Shown in pieces: positions 10,708 through 23,900 of a stretch of 64,000 nucleotides of DNA. Origin of the DNA: Epinephelus fuscoguttatus (taxonomy: Eukaryota > Chordata > Actinopteri > Perciformes > Serranidae); NCBI RefSeq assembly GCF_011397635.1, contig NC_064761.1:41318143-41382142 (forward strand), read 5' to 3'. The notes under the pieces were generated by a model, which saw only the letters and a program-made list of their open reading frames with translations, did no database searches and was not told the origin of the DNA. Both the position numbers and the translations under genes were made by a program. Each line of letters begins with the position of its first letter. The first letter of the stretch is position 1.

Positions 10708-11822
10708 GGAAAAGTGTGTAAGATTTAGGGGTATTTAGTGGCATCTAGTGGTGATGACTGCATATTGCAACCAGCTGAAACTTCTCCTGGTTGAAATTCC
10801 CTCAGTGTTCTTTGTTCAGGAGGTTTTTACCAGGAGCCGACTTATCCGCAGCGGTCTATTCCTCCCCAAAACAAACAGACCAGGTGATTAAAAACTGGTA
10901 AAAACACTGGATAAAGCATTTTCATGTTACAGATCAGTGTTTCTCCAACACTGTTTGGCATGTCTGAGACAGGATGCTGTACTGTAAATGACCTAGCGTA
11001 AACTCTTATCCTGTAATATAAGGTGTGCGTGACTGGATATAGACTATTGTTATCCTGATGTGACTTGATTCTGGCCAAACTTGGTTATGTGAGGAGAAGC
11101 AATTGTTCTCCGAGCCGGTTGTCTGAATAACAGGAAAACCGTTGCTTAAGTGACAGGAAGCAGCTTTTAATGTGTATTGGAGAGCTGTAGGTGTGTCAAC
11201 TTAAACTGCATGTTTGTCAGACACTATACATTGTCATGATGTACTAATTCTTTGGCTTTCTCGCGAGTAAACCCTCAAATGTGCAACTCCATGTCTGAGC
11301 CTCTCTTATTTTAAGTCTTGTCTATGCTACAACAATTCTAGCCTAGCAACTGCTAATGTGCACTCGTTCAGGAGGTTTTTACCAGAAGACAAATTATCCA
11401 CAGAGGTCTCTTCCTCCCCAAAATAAACGGACCAGGTGATGCTGAATGAAGTAGTATCACATTACAAATCAGTGTTTCTCTACTGCTGTTTGGCATGTCA
11501 GAGACTGGCCGCTAGCCTAGCAACTGCTGATGTGCTCTCACCTTTTTTCAGAACCAGACGTTCAGGAGGTTTTTACCGGAGGTCTCTTCGTCTCCAAAAC
11601 AAACAGACTTGGTGATTTGAACCCTTAAAAACGCTGAATAAATCACTTTCACATTAAAAATTGTTGTTTTTCTGATGCTCTCGTTGTGGAGGGGCTTCTA
11701 GCTATGATGGCTGATTTTAAGATACAAGAACACAATTCTTTTTTTCCAGGTGACACTTAAGAAAACATACTCGTATTCAATTTTTGCCAACATAGCCCCA
11801 TAAATCCGACACACTAGACCTT
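10708..11822. repeat. Dispersed repeat family R (GTGTGTAAGATTTAG), compound copy
   Basis: Starts with GTGTGTAAGATTTAGGGG and ends with the rough complement (AAATCCGACACACTAGACC). The internal block around CAGGAGGTTTTTACC occurs three times (about 10818, 11370, 11560), so the copy is partly duplicated. Further copies or fragments: about 47180-49990 (split), 51655-52208, 57755-58345, 61668-61915, 63195-63560. Inverted ends suggest a non-autonomous DNA element. It lies just 3' of the IMPACT stop and may supply its 3' untranslated region. Confidence 0.7.
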
Positions 11823-11889
11823 TATGACACACCTGAATCACAACACTCTGAAAATGTGTTTGAATAAAAGTCTTTCTCTCTTCAGAAAT

Positions 11890-11949
11890 TCATTTCGTCT
11901 TCTTGATCTTTGTCCTTTTGGCCTTCGCTCCAGATTTGGTGGCCTCATC
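11890..11949 (-). CDS. impact: IMPACT exon 11 (Lys-rich C-terminus, stop)
   Basis: 60 nt after acceptor CTCGTTTCCAG, coding [19 protein letters not shown] and a TGA at 11892-11890. Mammalian IMPACT ends in a comparable Lys-rich tail. Phase 0 matches exon 10. Too short to show as a long open frame. Confidence 0.88.
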   Translation of the reverse strand, partial: DEATKSGAKAKRTKIKKTK

Positions 11950-14900
11950 CTGGAAACGAGAAGAAAGGGTTAGAGAATGGACAGACTAATAATTATCTTA
12001 CATTAGCACTGCGCTTAATGGTACCAAAGCCTTTTCCATGTTTAATATTTGAGTGCTGTTTCAAAGCTCACGACTCAATTTATGAGAAACACTTTCACCT
12101 GAGCTCCTGCTGCGTTTCCCTGCTTTACTGAAATGTGCGTATTACAATGTGCTGATTGGCATGCACCCTACTGTTCTAATGTATTCAAATAATTGCATCA
12201 AACCAAACATTGCATTCTTAAGTACTCTTATAAAACATCCTCTGCTAATTATTGCAGTGACAATGCAGGCTGGCCATCTTGTAGACCTCCCAACATTGTA
12301 ACAGCCTTTCTGGACAAAAAACAAGCATAAATGATAATTCTGTTTCATACAGCCAAGTGGCAAATATGGCAAATTTAATATGCATGCTTCCCCTTCAAAT
12401 CTCATATGGTGTTTGCACCTTATGGTGTTTCGCAATGGGGCTGTTAAGCAGTCACTCTCAATCATTTGTTGTCCCAATTACCATTAAAATATGTTCCTCC
12501 CCCCTTTGGGATTGGAGTTTTCTGCTCGTTGTGGCCGACAGGAAGTCGCCTCATTACTATTTTTAATAAGCAACACACATGCTGCAAAATAACTGGCAGC
12601 AACCTTTCATCGAGGGAGGTCCTGAGGTGTGAAATTGGTGGTTCAGCTCTTTTTTTTTTAAGTCTATTTTCTTCCTAAATCCAATCCAAGTGTTCACAGA
12701 TTTTATCTAATTTTGCATTCCACCAAAATTGTCACCCACTCTCTCTTCCCCAGAATTATTGTCCTGTTTTCAATTTACACTTCAACTCAAAAATACAAAC
12801 GACAGGATGAGGCACTGGGACAGAAAGAAACTAACCTGAAGTGTTTTGTTTCTTCCTCAGACAATAGAAAGTTCTGGATTTCCACCAACAGCATCTTCTA
12901 CAGATTAACCTGGTGTCCCTCAAGGGTCAATTCTGGGTCCTATTTTGTTTCCTATGTATGCTTCTTCTTGCCCAGAGGGGAGCGTATCTATGTTCCCAGG
13001 GTCCTATGCTCCCCGGCTTGATATACTCTAATTATGACACATTAAAGAGACATTTCAAATAGTTCTATTTTCTCAGCAATGTTTTTTCTTTAGGTCAAAT
13101 GGTCAGTAAATGTTTCCCGAGTCAATTATGTTGAAGTCGCCCACCTACAGCTTATAGCCCACTGATATTATACATCTTGAAACCTACACCTAATGACAGT
13201 TTTCTTGACTTTAGACACTCATCTCCACAGTGGCTCAATGGGTTTTCCATCTTCTTTTTGCCTTTGCAATTGAACTGCAAAATTAGCCCTTACCAATCTC
13301 TTACAGGAAAGACCCTGGAAACATAGGGATGGCGCCACTAAGAGTCTTGGCAACTAGTCACAGTCATGCTGTCTCCAGCTGACCAATTGTGTTCAGATTT
13401 TGTTCCTGCCTATGTTACTTTTGCTATAAGGTTAAAGGGACCAACGCACAGTAATGTCTACACTCTCACTAGCTGCTTGCTAGTCACATAAGTAGTTGTG
13501 TTGGTGCAGCTGGACATATCTCTGTCAGCAGAATTCAACACGTCTCCTTTCATGGGGCAAAATGGACAGCCACAAAGCACTTCCAACTCTTATAAAGGCC
13601 AACTCGTAAAATGGGCAAGTTATGGAGCTTTTAGCATGCTATCACTGAAACAAACACATTAGGGTGCATTAGCACAAAAGATATGTGGTCAAATGCATCC
13701 CAGAGCACCCTGGCAAGTGGTTTAGGTGATGGAGGGCCTAATTTATAACCACTGTGAACTCACCAAAAAGAACTTGAACTGTGTGTACGCCACTTTCTAA
13801 GCATAACTTGGGATTTATAAAGAAAAACTTGAGTAAATGTGCGTAAATTTAGGGAAACTCTGACCCACATTTTGGAGAGTGGAGAAATTGGCGACACAGA
13901 TGGTGAGGTGGTGAATTGAAGCCAGACTGTGGAAATTAGACGTGAAAGGAATCATTATACATATGATCTCTCACACATTTAAAGTCACCTCATATCACAC
14001 ATTTCATATGAATCACTGCATAAATATTCAAATACAGTAGTGTTTTTTGTGTTTGCTGGGCTGTGGCAGGTGACAGGATTCAGTAATGTTCGGCTTTCCT
14101 TTAAGCGTGAATATACTGAGGCATTTTCACCTCAACCACGTTAACCAGGCTAAATGATGTTATCTTGGGTTTCTACAGCTGACAACGTTAATTTCATCAG
14201 ACACCATTAAATATTTGCACTGCGCCGACAGTTTTCAATAATCTTTTCTAATACTGTGCATATACTGTATCATCTTGATAATACGATACGATATTTGTTC
14301 ACATAGTTATCACATAGTTTTTGCAGTGGTGTAGTGGTAGCTGATGAGGTGGGTGTTACCGATAAGGAAGTAGGCATACTCTCCTATATATTACAATGGC
14401 TTTTTAGCTGATAGATGTGTATACTTCAACTGGATAGAAGAAGAAGTGGGTATACCCCGTATACCTGAGTATACCCTCCACTACACCACTGAGTTTTTGA
14501 GTGTAAAATGGCTGCAGTGAACACGAGTGTGCTGTCAGGCGCACAGAGCACACTGGAGACACTGCTGTACTCTGCTTCTTTTTAGCATCCACCTTTTAGA
14601 TATGACCTTTTTTTAAACAAAAATAAGTGAGGTTGTGTCGTGTTTCATGAACTTACTGCATTAAAAGCAGCTGCAGCATGTTCCCACTCGCCGCCTTTTC
14701 TTTAGTTTGTGACCCCACTGCCCACCAAACAATAGGGTTTTCTAACCTCCAGCTCACCAACAAGCACCGATTTCTGCATCAGGAATATTTGTTTTCTTCT
14801 TGGCCATTGACTCACCATTAAGAACCATTGATCACACTCTGCCTAACTCCCTCATTAAGTTTTCTACAGTTTGGGGACCTTTTTATTGAACACATCAAAA

Positions 14901-17900
14901 GGACGAGGAGTCAAGCTGACGAACCACATCGGACTACTTCATTGCATTGAACTGTACACTGTGCTTCAACTTACCAGGACACTATGTCTTCGCTGGACCT
15001 TCCCTGACCACTCATGGTCTTCACCATTGACCAGCTGGCTCAGGTTTATGCATTAATATTTATGTTGTGCTTTGCATTGATCATTTATGGTTGAATGTGG
15101 GTGTGTAGAGGGCGGGATATGAGGCTGGCCTATGTGCCGACAATTCCAAGTTGATTTGGGATTTATGAAAGAAAATTGTGTACTGGCAGGCGTACGCACA
15201 GCTTTATAAATCATAATATTTTTTGGCATACGTACATTTATTTATTATTATTATTGTTATAATTTTGTCCACTTGTGACCAAGACGCATGTTAATACCAG
15301 ACGTAAACAAGCTCTTGTGTCTTTTTTCCTGAGACCAGGAGCGCAAATTCATACAATTTAAGACAATAACTTCAAAAAGCGGTCTTGAGAACAAGACTGA
15401 TTTTGAGTACTGCAACACAGATTGAAACTAAGCAGTGTGTTTTAGAATCAATTTTTAACTGTTACTGGTCATTTTTAAAGCATCTCACGGGCTGGAAACA
15501 AGCTATTCTGCAGAGGTTTTATGTCCCTCCACCCACATGCAGTGGCCTCTAATTAGTTGTCACACAGTCCAGGCTTGATGTCCACAGTGGAACGCAGCCT
15601 TTGCTGTCAGGATGGGAATGAAATCAGGTTCAGATTTTTACAGTGACTTGATGGGGTTTTGAAGTACTTGTAAGAGTAGGTCCGCAGTACAGTACCTTTA
15701 ATCTATATGTGACAGCAGCTCAAAGGTCAATCATGTTATCAATGGAATAACTTTGCAGAACACAAAGATGACTTCAAAGCAGACTGGACCTAACTTCAGG
15801 CTGGTGAAAGTGAAGAGAGTGTGTTTGATCTTCAGAACATGTGGCAACCAGACACTTCAAATGAACCAATATCCCTAATGGGACAGCTACTGAGGAGTTA
15901 CTGTGGAAACACAAAGCAAGCCAGACACTCTATATTATTATAATATGTCTCAAGATAATCTGTAACTGTGTGCTATCTGACAGTGTTGAAAGAATGTTTC
16001 TCTTCTGACCTTCAGACTTCAGCTTTGGTTGTAAAGGCAAAAAAAAAAAAGTAATTTTTTGGTTTTCAAATAGTTGGACGAACATAAAGGGTAAAGGTCA
16101 ATTAAACTACAAGATACCAGATGTTTCCCAGCTTCAGAGAGCTGACAGCAACATCAAACTTGACCGATGATGTGTCAGTGGAAGATGACAGAGCAATATG
16201 TAAGAGACCCAGAGAATGTCTCACCGTGGAGGCAGTGTATCCTTCCTCCACCAGGATGTTTCTCGCACAGTTGTTGATGTGTTTGAAGCGGTCGGGACCC
16301 AACAAAATACCTCCGTACCATCGAGACACGACCACCATGACATTACGCACGTCCAGGATCTGAAGTGAGAGACAAACACGTGGTGAAAGTGACATGAGTG
16401 TGAATTTGAAAAGCTGGCAAGAGATGAACACTAGAAATCGTGACACAACACCCATCCCCTGGCAACAGTTTTTAAATGCAGTCAGATATTTCACACCAGA
16501 TGCGATACGGTGGATGAACCTTCATTAAGTGTATCTGGCTCAGGCCATCAGCTGTCAGTCTAAAGCTGTGGGAATATTTCCCTATTTGGCAGCCTTCCAC
16601 ACAGTTAGATGAGAAAATTAATTTCACTTTCATCTTCGTGTGTCACTATCTAGCTCTAGGAAATGTTTAGCTAAGGTTAGCACAAACACTGGAAGGTTCA
16701 AGGTTCGATTTGTCATCCATAAAATCTCGGAGGTTACAGCACTGCAATCGCAATCAACAAATGCTGTTTATGAACATGGGCAGATTATGAGACAACGGGC
16801 CCCTGGGCACAGATATAAATAGGGCCCCACCATCTTTCCTACGTTAGAGCAAGACACAGACTTTGTGAAGGTTTTGCATCTCTTCGTAGTTGTTATGCAT
16901 CTCTCTTTAACTCTCTCTGTGGTCATTTTGTGTCTTTTTGGGCTGATTTGTGTCTCTTTGTCCATTTTTGTAGTTTTTATGTGTCTTTTGCATCTATCTG
17001 TGATCTTTTTGTGTCTTTCAGCCTCGTTTGCACCAAGCAGTCCGGTTAGTTCAGCTTGGTACACATTAATACTTTTATTTTTGTGTATCCACTGTGGAAA
17101 GTTGTGGATGGTACAAACAGAACTGTTCCATATGTCCCCATTTTTGGTCCCCCCTCTGTTGGGGTACTAAGCACACTGATCTGATACTAAAAGCCTGAGC
17201 TAGAAACACTGCAGTCTGTAGACTGGTCAACAGAGAACAGAAACTCTTGCTCAGGGCTGAGTTGTGGCTGGTTTTGAAGTTTATGTAACCACTGTTCATT
17301 CTGTGGAGAGTTTTACATACATTAGTAAACTTTAACTATAAAATGAGAGGAAGTTTTGCAGCCTCTTCATCTTACTATATAATGATAAAAACTCTGTCTG
17401 TTCCAATTTTCTCTCCTCACTGACTTGGTCAATCCATGTGAAATTTGGCACAGTGGTAGAGGGTCATGGGAGGATGCCAATGAAGCAATATTACATCAAT
17501 TGGCCAAAGGGGGCGCTATAGCAACCCATTGAAATGTCAAACTTTGAATGGGCATATCTCATGCCCCGTATGTCGTAGAGACATGAAACTTTGCACAGAG
17601 ATGCCTCTCCTCATGAGGAACACATTTGCCTCAAGAACCCATAACTTCCACTTATATAGATTTTCCACCATTTTGAATTTTTTGAAAAACACTTCAAATG
17701 GATCTCTTCCTAGGAAGTTTGAGCGATCTGCATGAAACTGGGTGAACATAATCTAGGGACCAATATCTAAAGTTCCCTCTTGGCAAAAGTTGGAAAACTT
17801 ACTAAAACTGAGCTTCTATAAGGCAATGAATATTGCGGAGGGCGTGGCTCATCACATAAAGGTGTAGAACATCTCAAGGGTTTCACCCATCACCACGCAA

Positions 17901-20900
17901 CTTTGTAGGCATATGAGCACACATAATCTGAGGGGACCCCTCCATTATTGACCCCATCAAACAAAATGGGGGCGCTAGAGAGCTCATTTCTTATCTAGGC
18001 CTAACCGCCATATGGATTTTTACTAAACTTGGTAGATATGTAGAACAGGACGCCTCAAGGTGACTGGAGAAATTTAACTCTAATTGGCAACTGGGTGGCG
18101 CTATAACAACAGAAAAATGCTTCAAAATGGCTAAAATGCGACCGATCGCTGTGGCTCCCCCTGTGGACCAATGTTGGTGTTGTTTCTAATGTTTGGTATG
18201 ACTAAGTCATGGTATGGTATGCTGTACATAATCACGGAAACTGTCAGTGTGTCATTCTGTCAGTCAGTCATTCTGTCTGTCCCACGTTTTTCTACTCACT
18301 GACGTGGTCAATCTATGTGAAACTGCACATAGGCATTGAGGACTGGCATAGGTAGAAGGTGACAAAGCTACCAATGGCTATGGACTAGACTTTACTAATT
18401 AACAGTTAGCAGCTATAGACTGAGGGAAAATAATGTAATTCACTATGCGGCTGAAAGCCTACCCGCAACTTTTAAGGTGGAATGTTTCCTTGCATGTTAC
18501 TCTTGACAATGCGAATCTATCAACACAATCTGATATGACAACTTCAATCATTCCTTTACTTTTAATAGTCCCTCTTGATTGATTTACACTTTGGTAATGA
18601 CTGGATCTTGTAGCATTTAAAAATGCATAGGAATTCATACAAGATTGTACAGTGCCCTCCAAAAGTATTGGAACAGTGAGGCCAATTCCTTTATTTTTGT
18701 TGTAGACTGAAAATATTTGGGTTTGACATCAAAAGATGAATATGGGACAAGAGATCAACATTTCAGCTTTTATTTCCAGGTATTTACATCTGGATCTGAT
18801 ACACAACTTAGAAGATAGCACCTTTTGTTTGAACCCACCCATTTTTCATGAGAGCAAAAGTATTGGAACATGTCACTGACAGGTGTGTTTTGTTGCCCAG
18901 GTGTCTCCCAATTACATTGATTATTCAAACAATAAATAGCACTGAATGTCTGAGCTCAGTTTCAGATTGGGTACGATAGATTTTGCCTGTGCAGACTGCA
19001 TTTAGAGGTGGAACCAACATGAAAACCAGAGAACTGTCTATGGGTGAAAAAGAAGCAATTGTGAATCTGAGAGAAGATGGACAATCAATCAGAGCCATTG
19101 CACAAACATTGGCCATAGCCAGTACAACCATTTGGAATGTCCTGAAGAAGAAAGAAACCACTGGTGTACTAAGCAACAGACGCGTCGAACAGGTAGACCA
19201 AGGAAAACATCAGCAGTTGATGACAGAAACATTGTGAGAGCTGTAAAGAAAGACCCTAAAACAACTGTTAGTGACATCAGCAACAACCTCCAGAGGGCAG
19301 GAGTGAAGGTATCACAATCTACTGTTCGCAGAAGACTTCATGAACAAAAGTACAGAGGCTACACCAGAAGATGCAAACCACTCATTAGCAAGAAGAATAG
19401 GAAGGCCAGGCTGGAATTTGCCAAAAGGTACAGAGATGAGCCTCAAAAATTCTGGGAAAAAGTTTTATGGACTGATGAGACAAAGATTAACTTTTTCCAA
19501 AGTGACGGAAAGGCGAAAGTTTGGAGAAAGAAAGGATCTGCTCACGATCCCAAACATACAAGCTCATCTGTGAAACACAGTGGAGGTAATGTCATGGCTT
19601 GGGCTTGCATGGCTTCTTCTGGGACGGGCTCTTTCATCTTCATTGATGATGTAACACATGATGGCAGCAGTGAAATGAACTCAGAAGTCTACAGAAACAT
19701 TTTGTCTGCTAATTTAAAGAAAGATGCAACCAAACTGATTGGGAGATCCTTCATCATGCAGCAAGATAACCCAAAACACACTGCCAAAACAACAAAGGAG
19801 TTCATCAGGGGCAAGAAGTGGAAGGTTTTAGACTGGCCAAGTCAGTCTCCAGACTTTAACCCAATAGAGCATGCATTTTACCTGCTGAAGAGGAGACTGA
19901 AGGGAGTAACCCCCCAAAACAAACAACAACTGAAAGAGGCTGCGGTGAAAACCTGGAAAAGCATCACAAAAGAAGAATGCAAAAGTTTGGTGATGTCAAT
20001 GGGTCACAGGCTTGATGCAGTTATTGAAAGCAAAGGATTTGCAACTAAATATTAAGTCTCATTCACTTTAATCTATTTTAAGTTTATATGTTCCAATACT
20101 TTTGCTCACCTAAAAATTTTGTGTTCCATTACAAATAATGCTATCTTCTAAGTTGTGTATCAGATCCACATATAAATACCTGGAAATAAAAGCTGAAATG
20201 TTGATCTCTTGTCTCATATTCATCTTTTGATGTCAAACCCAAATGTTTTCAGTCTACAACAAAAGTAAACGAATTGGACTCACTGTTCCAATACTTTTGG
20301 AGGGCACTGTATGAACTGCTTATATTCTAATCTAGCCTGGTTCCAGACCATAGACCCCACCCACTCAACTGAGTAGGCTTGCATCTCTGGTCTGGCATAC
20401 TGTAATGAATTTGCGATTTATCTCGTCCAAATGATGGAAGGACCAATGAACGCTGGGGGTGGGGGCGGGTCTAGCGATTAGCAATCAGCGCCACGCTGAT
20501 GTCAAGCTGTGCGCCGGTGGGTAACTGGGGAGGATAGCAACAATGGCGACCGCTACAGATCCTACAGACCACATTAACGATGCTACTGATGTATTTCACC
20601 ACCACTCGCATTAATGGAGGACCAAATTAAGGAAGCTGCTAAACTGGATTTAACGGTGATGCAGCTGGGCGTGCACGACGACGGAGACATTTTAAATGGG
20701 CAATGCTCGCTTGTTTTCGGCACCCCCGAGGCATGGATACTAATGACGTCAGATTCTGGGTGAGTCGTTGATCTCTACTGATTGGTTAGGGAAAAATCAA
20801 ATTCCCTCCCCCTTGTAAATCGCCTTCAATGGAGGTGATGTCAGACTGAAGGTTCTGGGAGCTTCAGTCTGACACTCAGGCTAAATCTAGTCCTCACTTG

Positions 20901-23900
20901 AAGAAAAAATGTAGCGGAGCGTTGTAACAGAGCGTCATAGCAGAGCGTCCTGCTGGTGCACTCTGGCAGCACTATAGTCCTGCTCTTGCTCAAGAAGGAC
21001 TCTTATTCCAGCCTGGTCCTTTTTGTGCTTATAATGTCTGCATGCAACACCTTTCCATGGACATTTCTATGTATAACTGATGAAGAGTAAATACACTGAA
21101 AGCTGGACAGAGCAGTGAGTGACGACAACCCCACCTACATTTAACAGCCCTGTCTGCGGAGGAAACACTCAACACATGCAGGATTTAGGTACATGCTCAC
21201 ATAGGTTACGTACATTTCTAAAGGCACTATACTGAAAGTTTTTGGTGGAAATGCAACTTTAGTGGTCATTTTGGTCTTTGAGTCTTTAAAAGACATTTCA
21301 AGTGAAGGCCAGGGGGCCCCCTGAGATTTTGGGCCCCTAGGCCTGTGCCTTGTAGACCCGTTCAGTAATCCATCCATGTTTTCGGAAATAAATACCCCCA
21401 AATATCAGCTCAAACTACTTAAATTGGAATCCACAAATCAATAAAGAACTGTTAAAGGGAGAGCCAAAAAAAAAAAAAAGAAGAAAGTCACAACAATAGC
21501 CTTAATCCTATAATTAAAGCGCTCTAATCAATATCTTTAAATTAACAATGGATCAAATGTTGACCGGATTTTTCTTTTTAAATGTTGTCCCTAACTTCCT
21601 TGGGCTAAGCTTCTAACATGTCCTGCGTCTCTCTACTGAACACCGAGAGATTAAATTGACATTAATCTCATCAAACTCTTCATAAAGAGCAAATTCCTCA
21701 AAATGTCAGACCATTCCTTGAACATCAAATCCCTTTTTTTTATTCATCACCTCACGCACTACCACATTCAGAGGCAGAAAGCACAAATCTAAATGAGGAA
21801 ATGGGAAGAAAGGCTGGTGGAGTGGAATGAGATTAGAGAAGAATATATTAAGGAGAAAGCTCTTCATGTAAATTGCTCCGAACGCTGAGAGTGTGACAAG
21901 TAGAAGATTAATCAGTGTGTTGCTACGAGGACAGCAGACCTGATGCTATCACTCCAGTTACAGTAGGTCAGTCAGCTGCAGGAGGTGACCTGACAGTGCA
22001 TCTTTGAATCCACTCTTCTGTATGTATGCCCACAGGGGTTAAGAATATGAGGAAAAGTTGCATTTATCTGTTTAATAAATGTGCCAACTGGGCTCACTGG
22101 TTGTGAAGCACAGATTTTCAAATTATCAGAAATAAATAAACCAGCTGGACTCAGACAAGCAAAACTACACTCAAACCAGTGAATGACTGTAGGAACAAGC
22201 ATTGGATAAAAAGTCAAATTCATATCATCATTGCAAAACTTTAACAAAATATGATTTTTAAATTGGGAAAATATGATTAAATTTGCTGATATTTTACTTG
22301 TGTATAAAATTGGTCATGGCCTGGCACCTCCTCTACTCCATGAAGTCATCTACCAAATCTACCGCCAGGGGGGGATTGTAAAATACCACACTGAAAGAGC
22401 AGTCAGTCTTTTCCAATCGAGCAGCACACATCTGGAACTCTGTACCCACACGACTCAGGAACATCACATCTCTTAAGTCATTCTCCGGATCGATAAAACA
22501 GTGGTTACTGGACGATCAAACATGTTGTCATGATCTGAATTAGTGGTTATGTCCCTGTTTTCTTGCTGTATGTTAGGGCTTGCATGCTTTTGTAAGGTTT
22601 TACTAATGGACGTGAAATTTCGCGTCATAATCTGAACTTCAGTGACCAATTTGTGCCACGGTAGCCAATCAGCATTGAGATCCTCCGGCAGAAGTTCATT
22701 CATGAGTGATTCAGCAATTTCACACCTGTATGATGTGAGTTATTCATGCGTATGAAGCATGTCAAGACAAACTATTCTCGTGTTCAAACTTGCAAAAATT
22801 TGCATCCCGTTAGAACTGCACGTAACCCATATGGACCTCGGGGTTGGACAAAGACAGTCCCCCAATCCCAAATAGATCCCTTATGGCCGATATACACTGT
22901 GCGATTTTGGGCTGTCCCAGACGAAAGATGGCCATCGTGGGAGAAACGTGCTGATATCTTTGGTCGTGGCTCTAAAACAGTGGTCTTATGTCGCACCGTG
23001 AGACAGGTTCAAGACTGGCTGTTGTCAACGTCTTGCGACCAAAGATAACCTGAGATAAAATTCTGACGGTGTCAGAAATTTAGGATGACCATCTCACAGG
23101 GTGACAGCTGCTACAACCTACGTCTGCTAATCAACCAATAGAAATGCAGCATGAAATGACGCAATGGTCACCGCGACACCGGTGCTAAACCCAAACAAAT
23201 GATCGCTTGCCATGGAGGTAAAACGAAAAAAAGAAGTCTGTGGAACTCCCAGAAAGAGGAAAGTTTGGTGGAGCTGTGGCAGCAGAAGCCTTGTTGATTT
23301 GATGTTTCCTCCAGCTGCTATCATGACCGCCAGAAAAAAGATGCTGCATGGAAGGAAATTGCGGAGGAACTGCAACTTCCAGGTGAGCAAGCTACCTCTG
23401 GTGGCACAAATGGATGACGTACGCTGATGAGGTGCACGCTGATAACGTTGCATATTGACGTACGTCGTAACCTGCGATTCATTAGTAAACGGCCATCGTA
23501 CAATCTGCACACATCAAACTTGACGTTGTACCAAAGTTTATTAGATCCACGTCTCACAGTGTGTCATGCAATAGTCTTAGCAAAGATTGCTAAAATCGCA
23601 CAATGTATAGAGGGCATTACAGACTCGTTGACTCAAGCCCTAAGCCCTTAAAGACGTAGGACCAATTCCATTTCTTCCCCTTAGCTCTTGTCTTGGCTCT
23701 TCCCATTGGTTCTGTGCGTTCACATGAGGGGAAGTGGTGTCCCAATTCTATAATTCTGTATTGAAAACTTAAAAGCTTCAGGTTAAGAGCTAACCTGATG
23801 GAGAATTGGGACACCATTTCCCCTCACGTGAACGCACAGAACCAATGGGAAGAGCCAAGACAAGGGCTAAGGGGAAGAAATGGAATTGGTCCTAGGTCTG

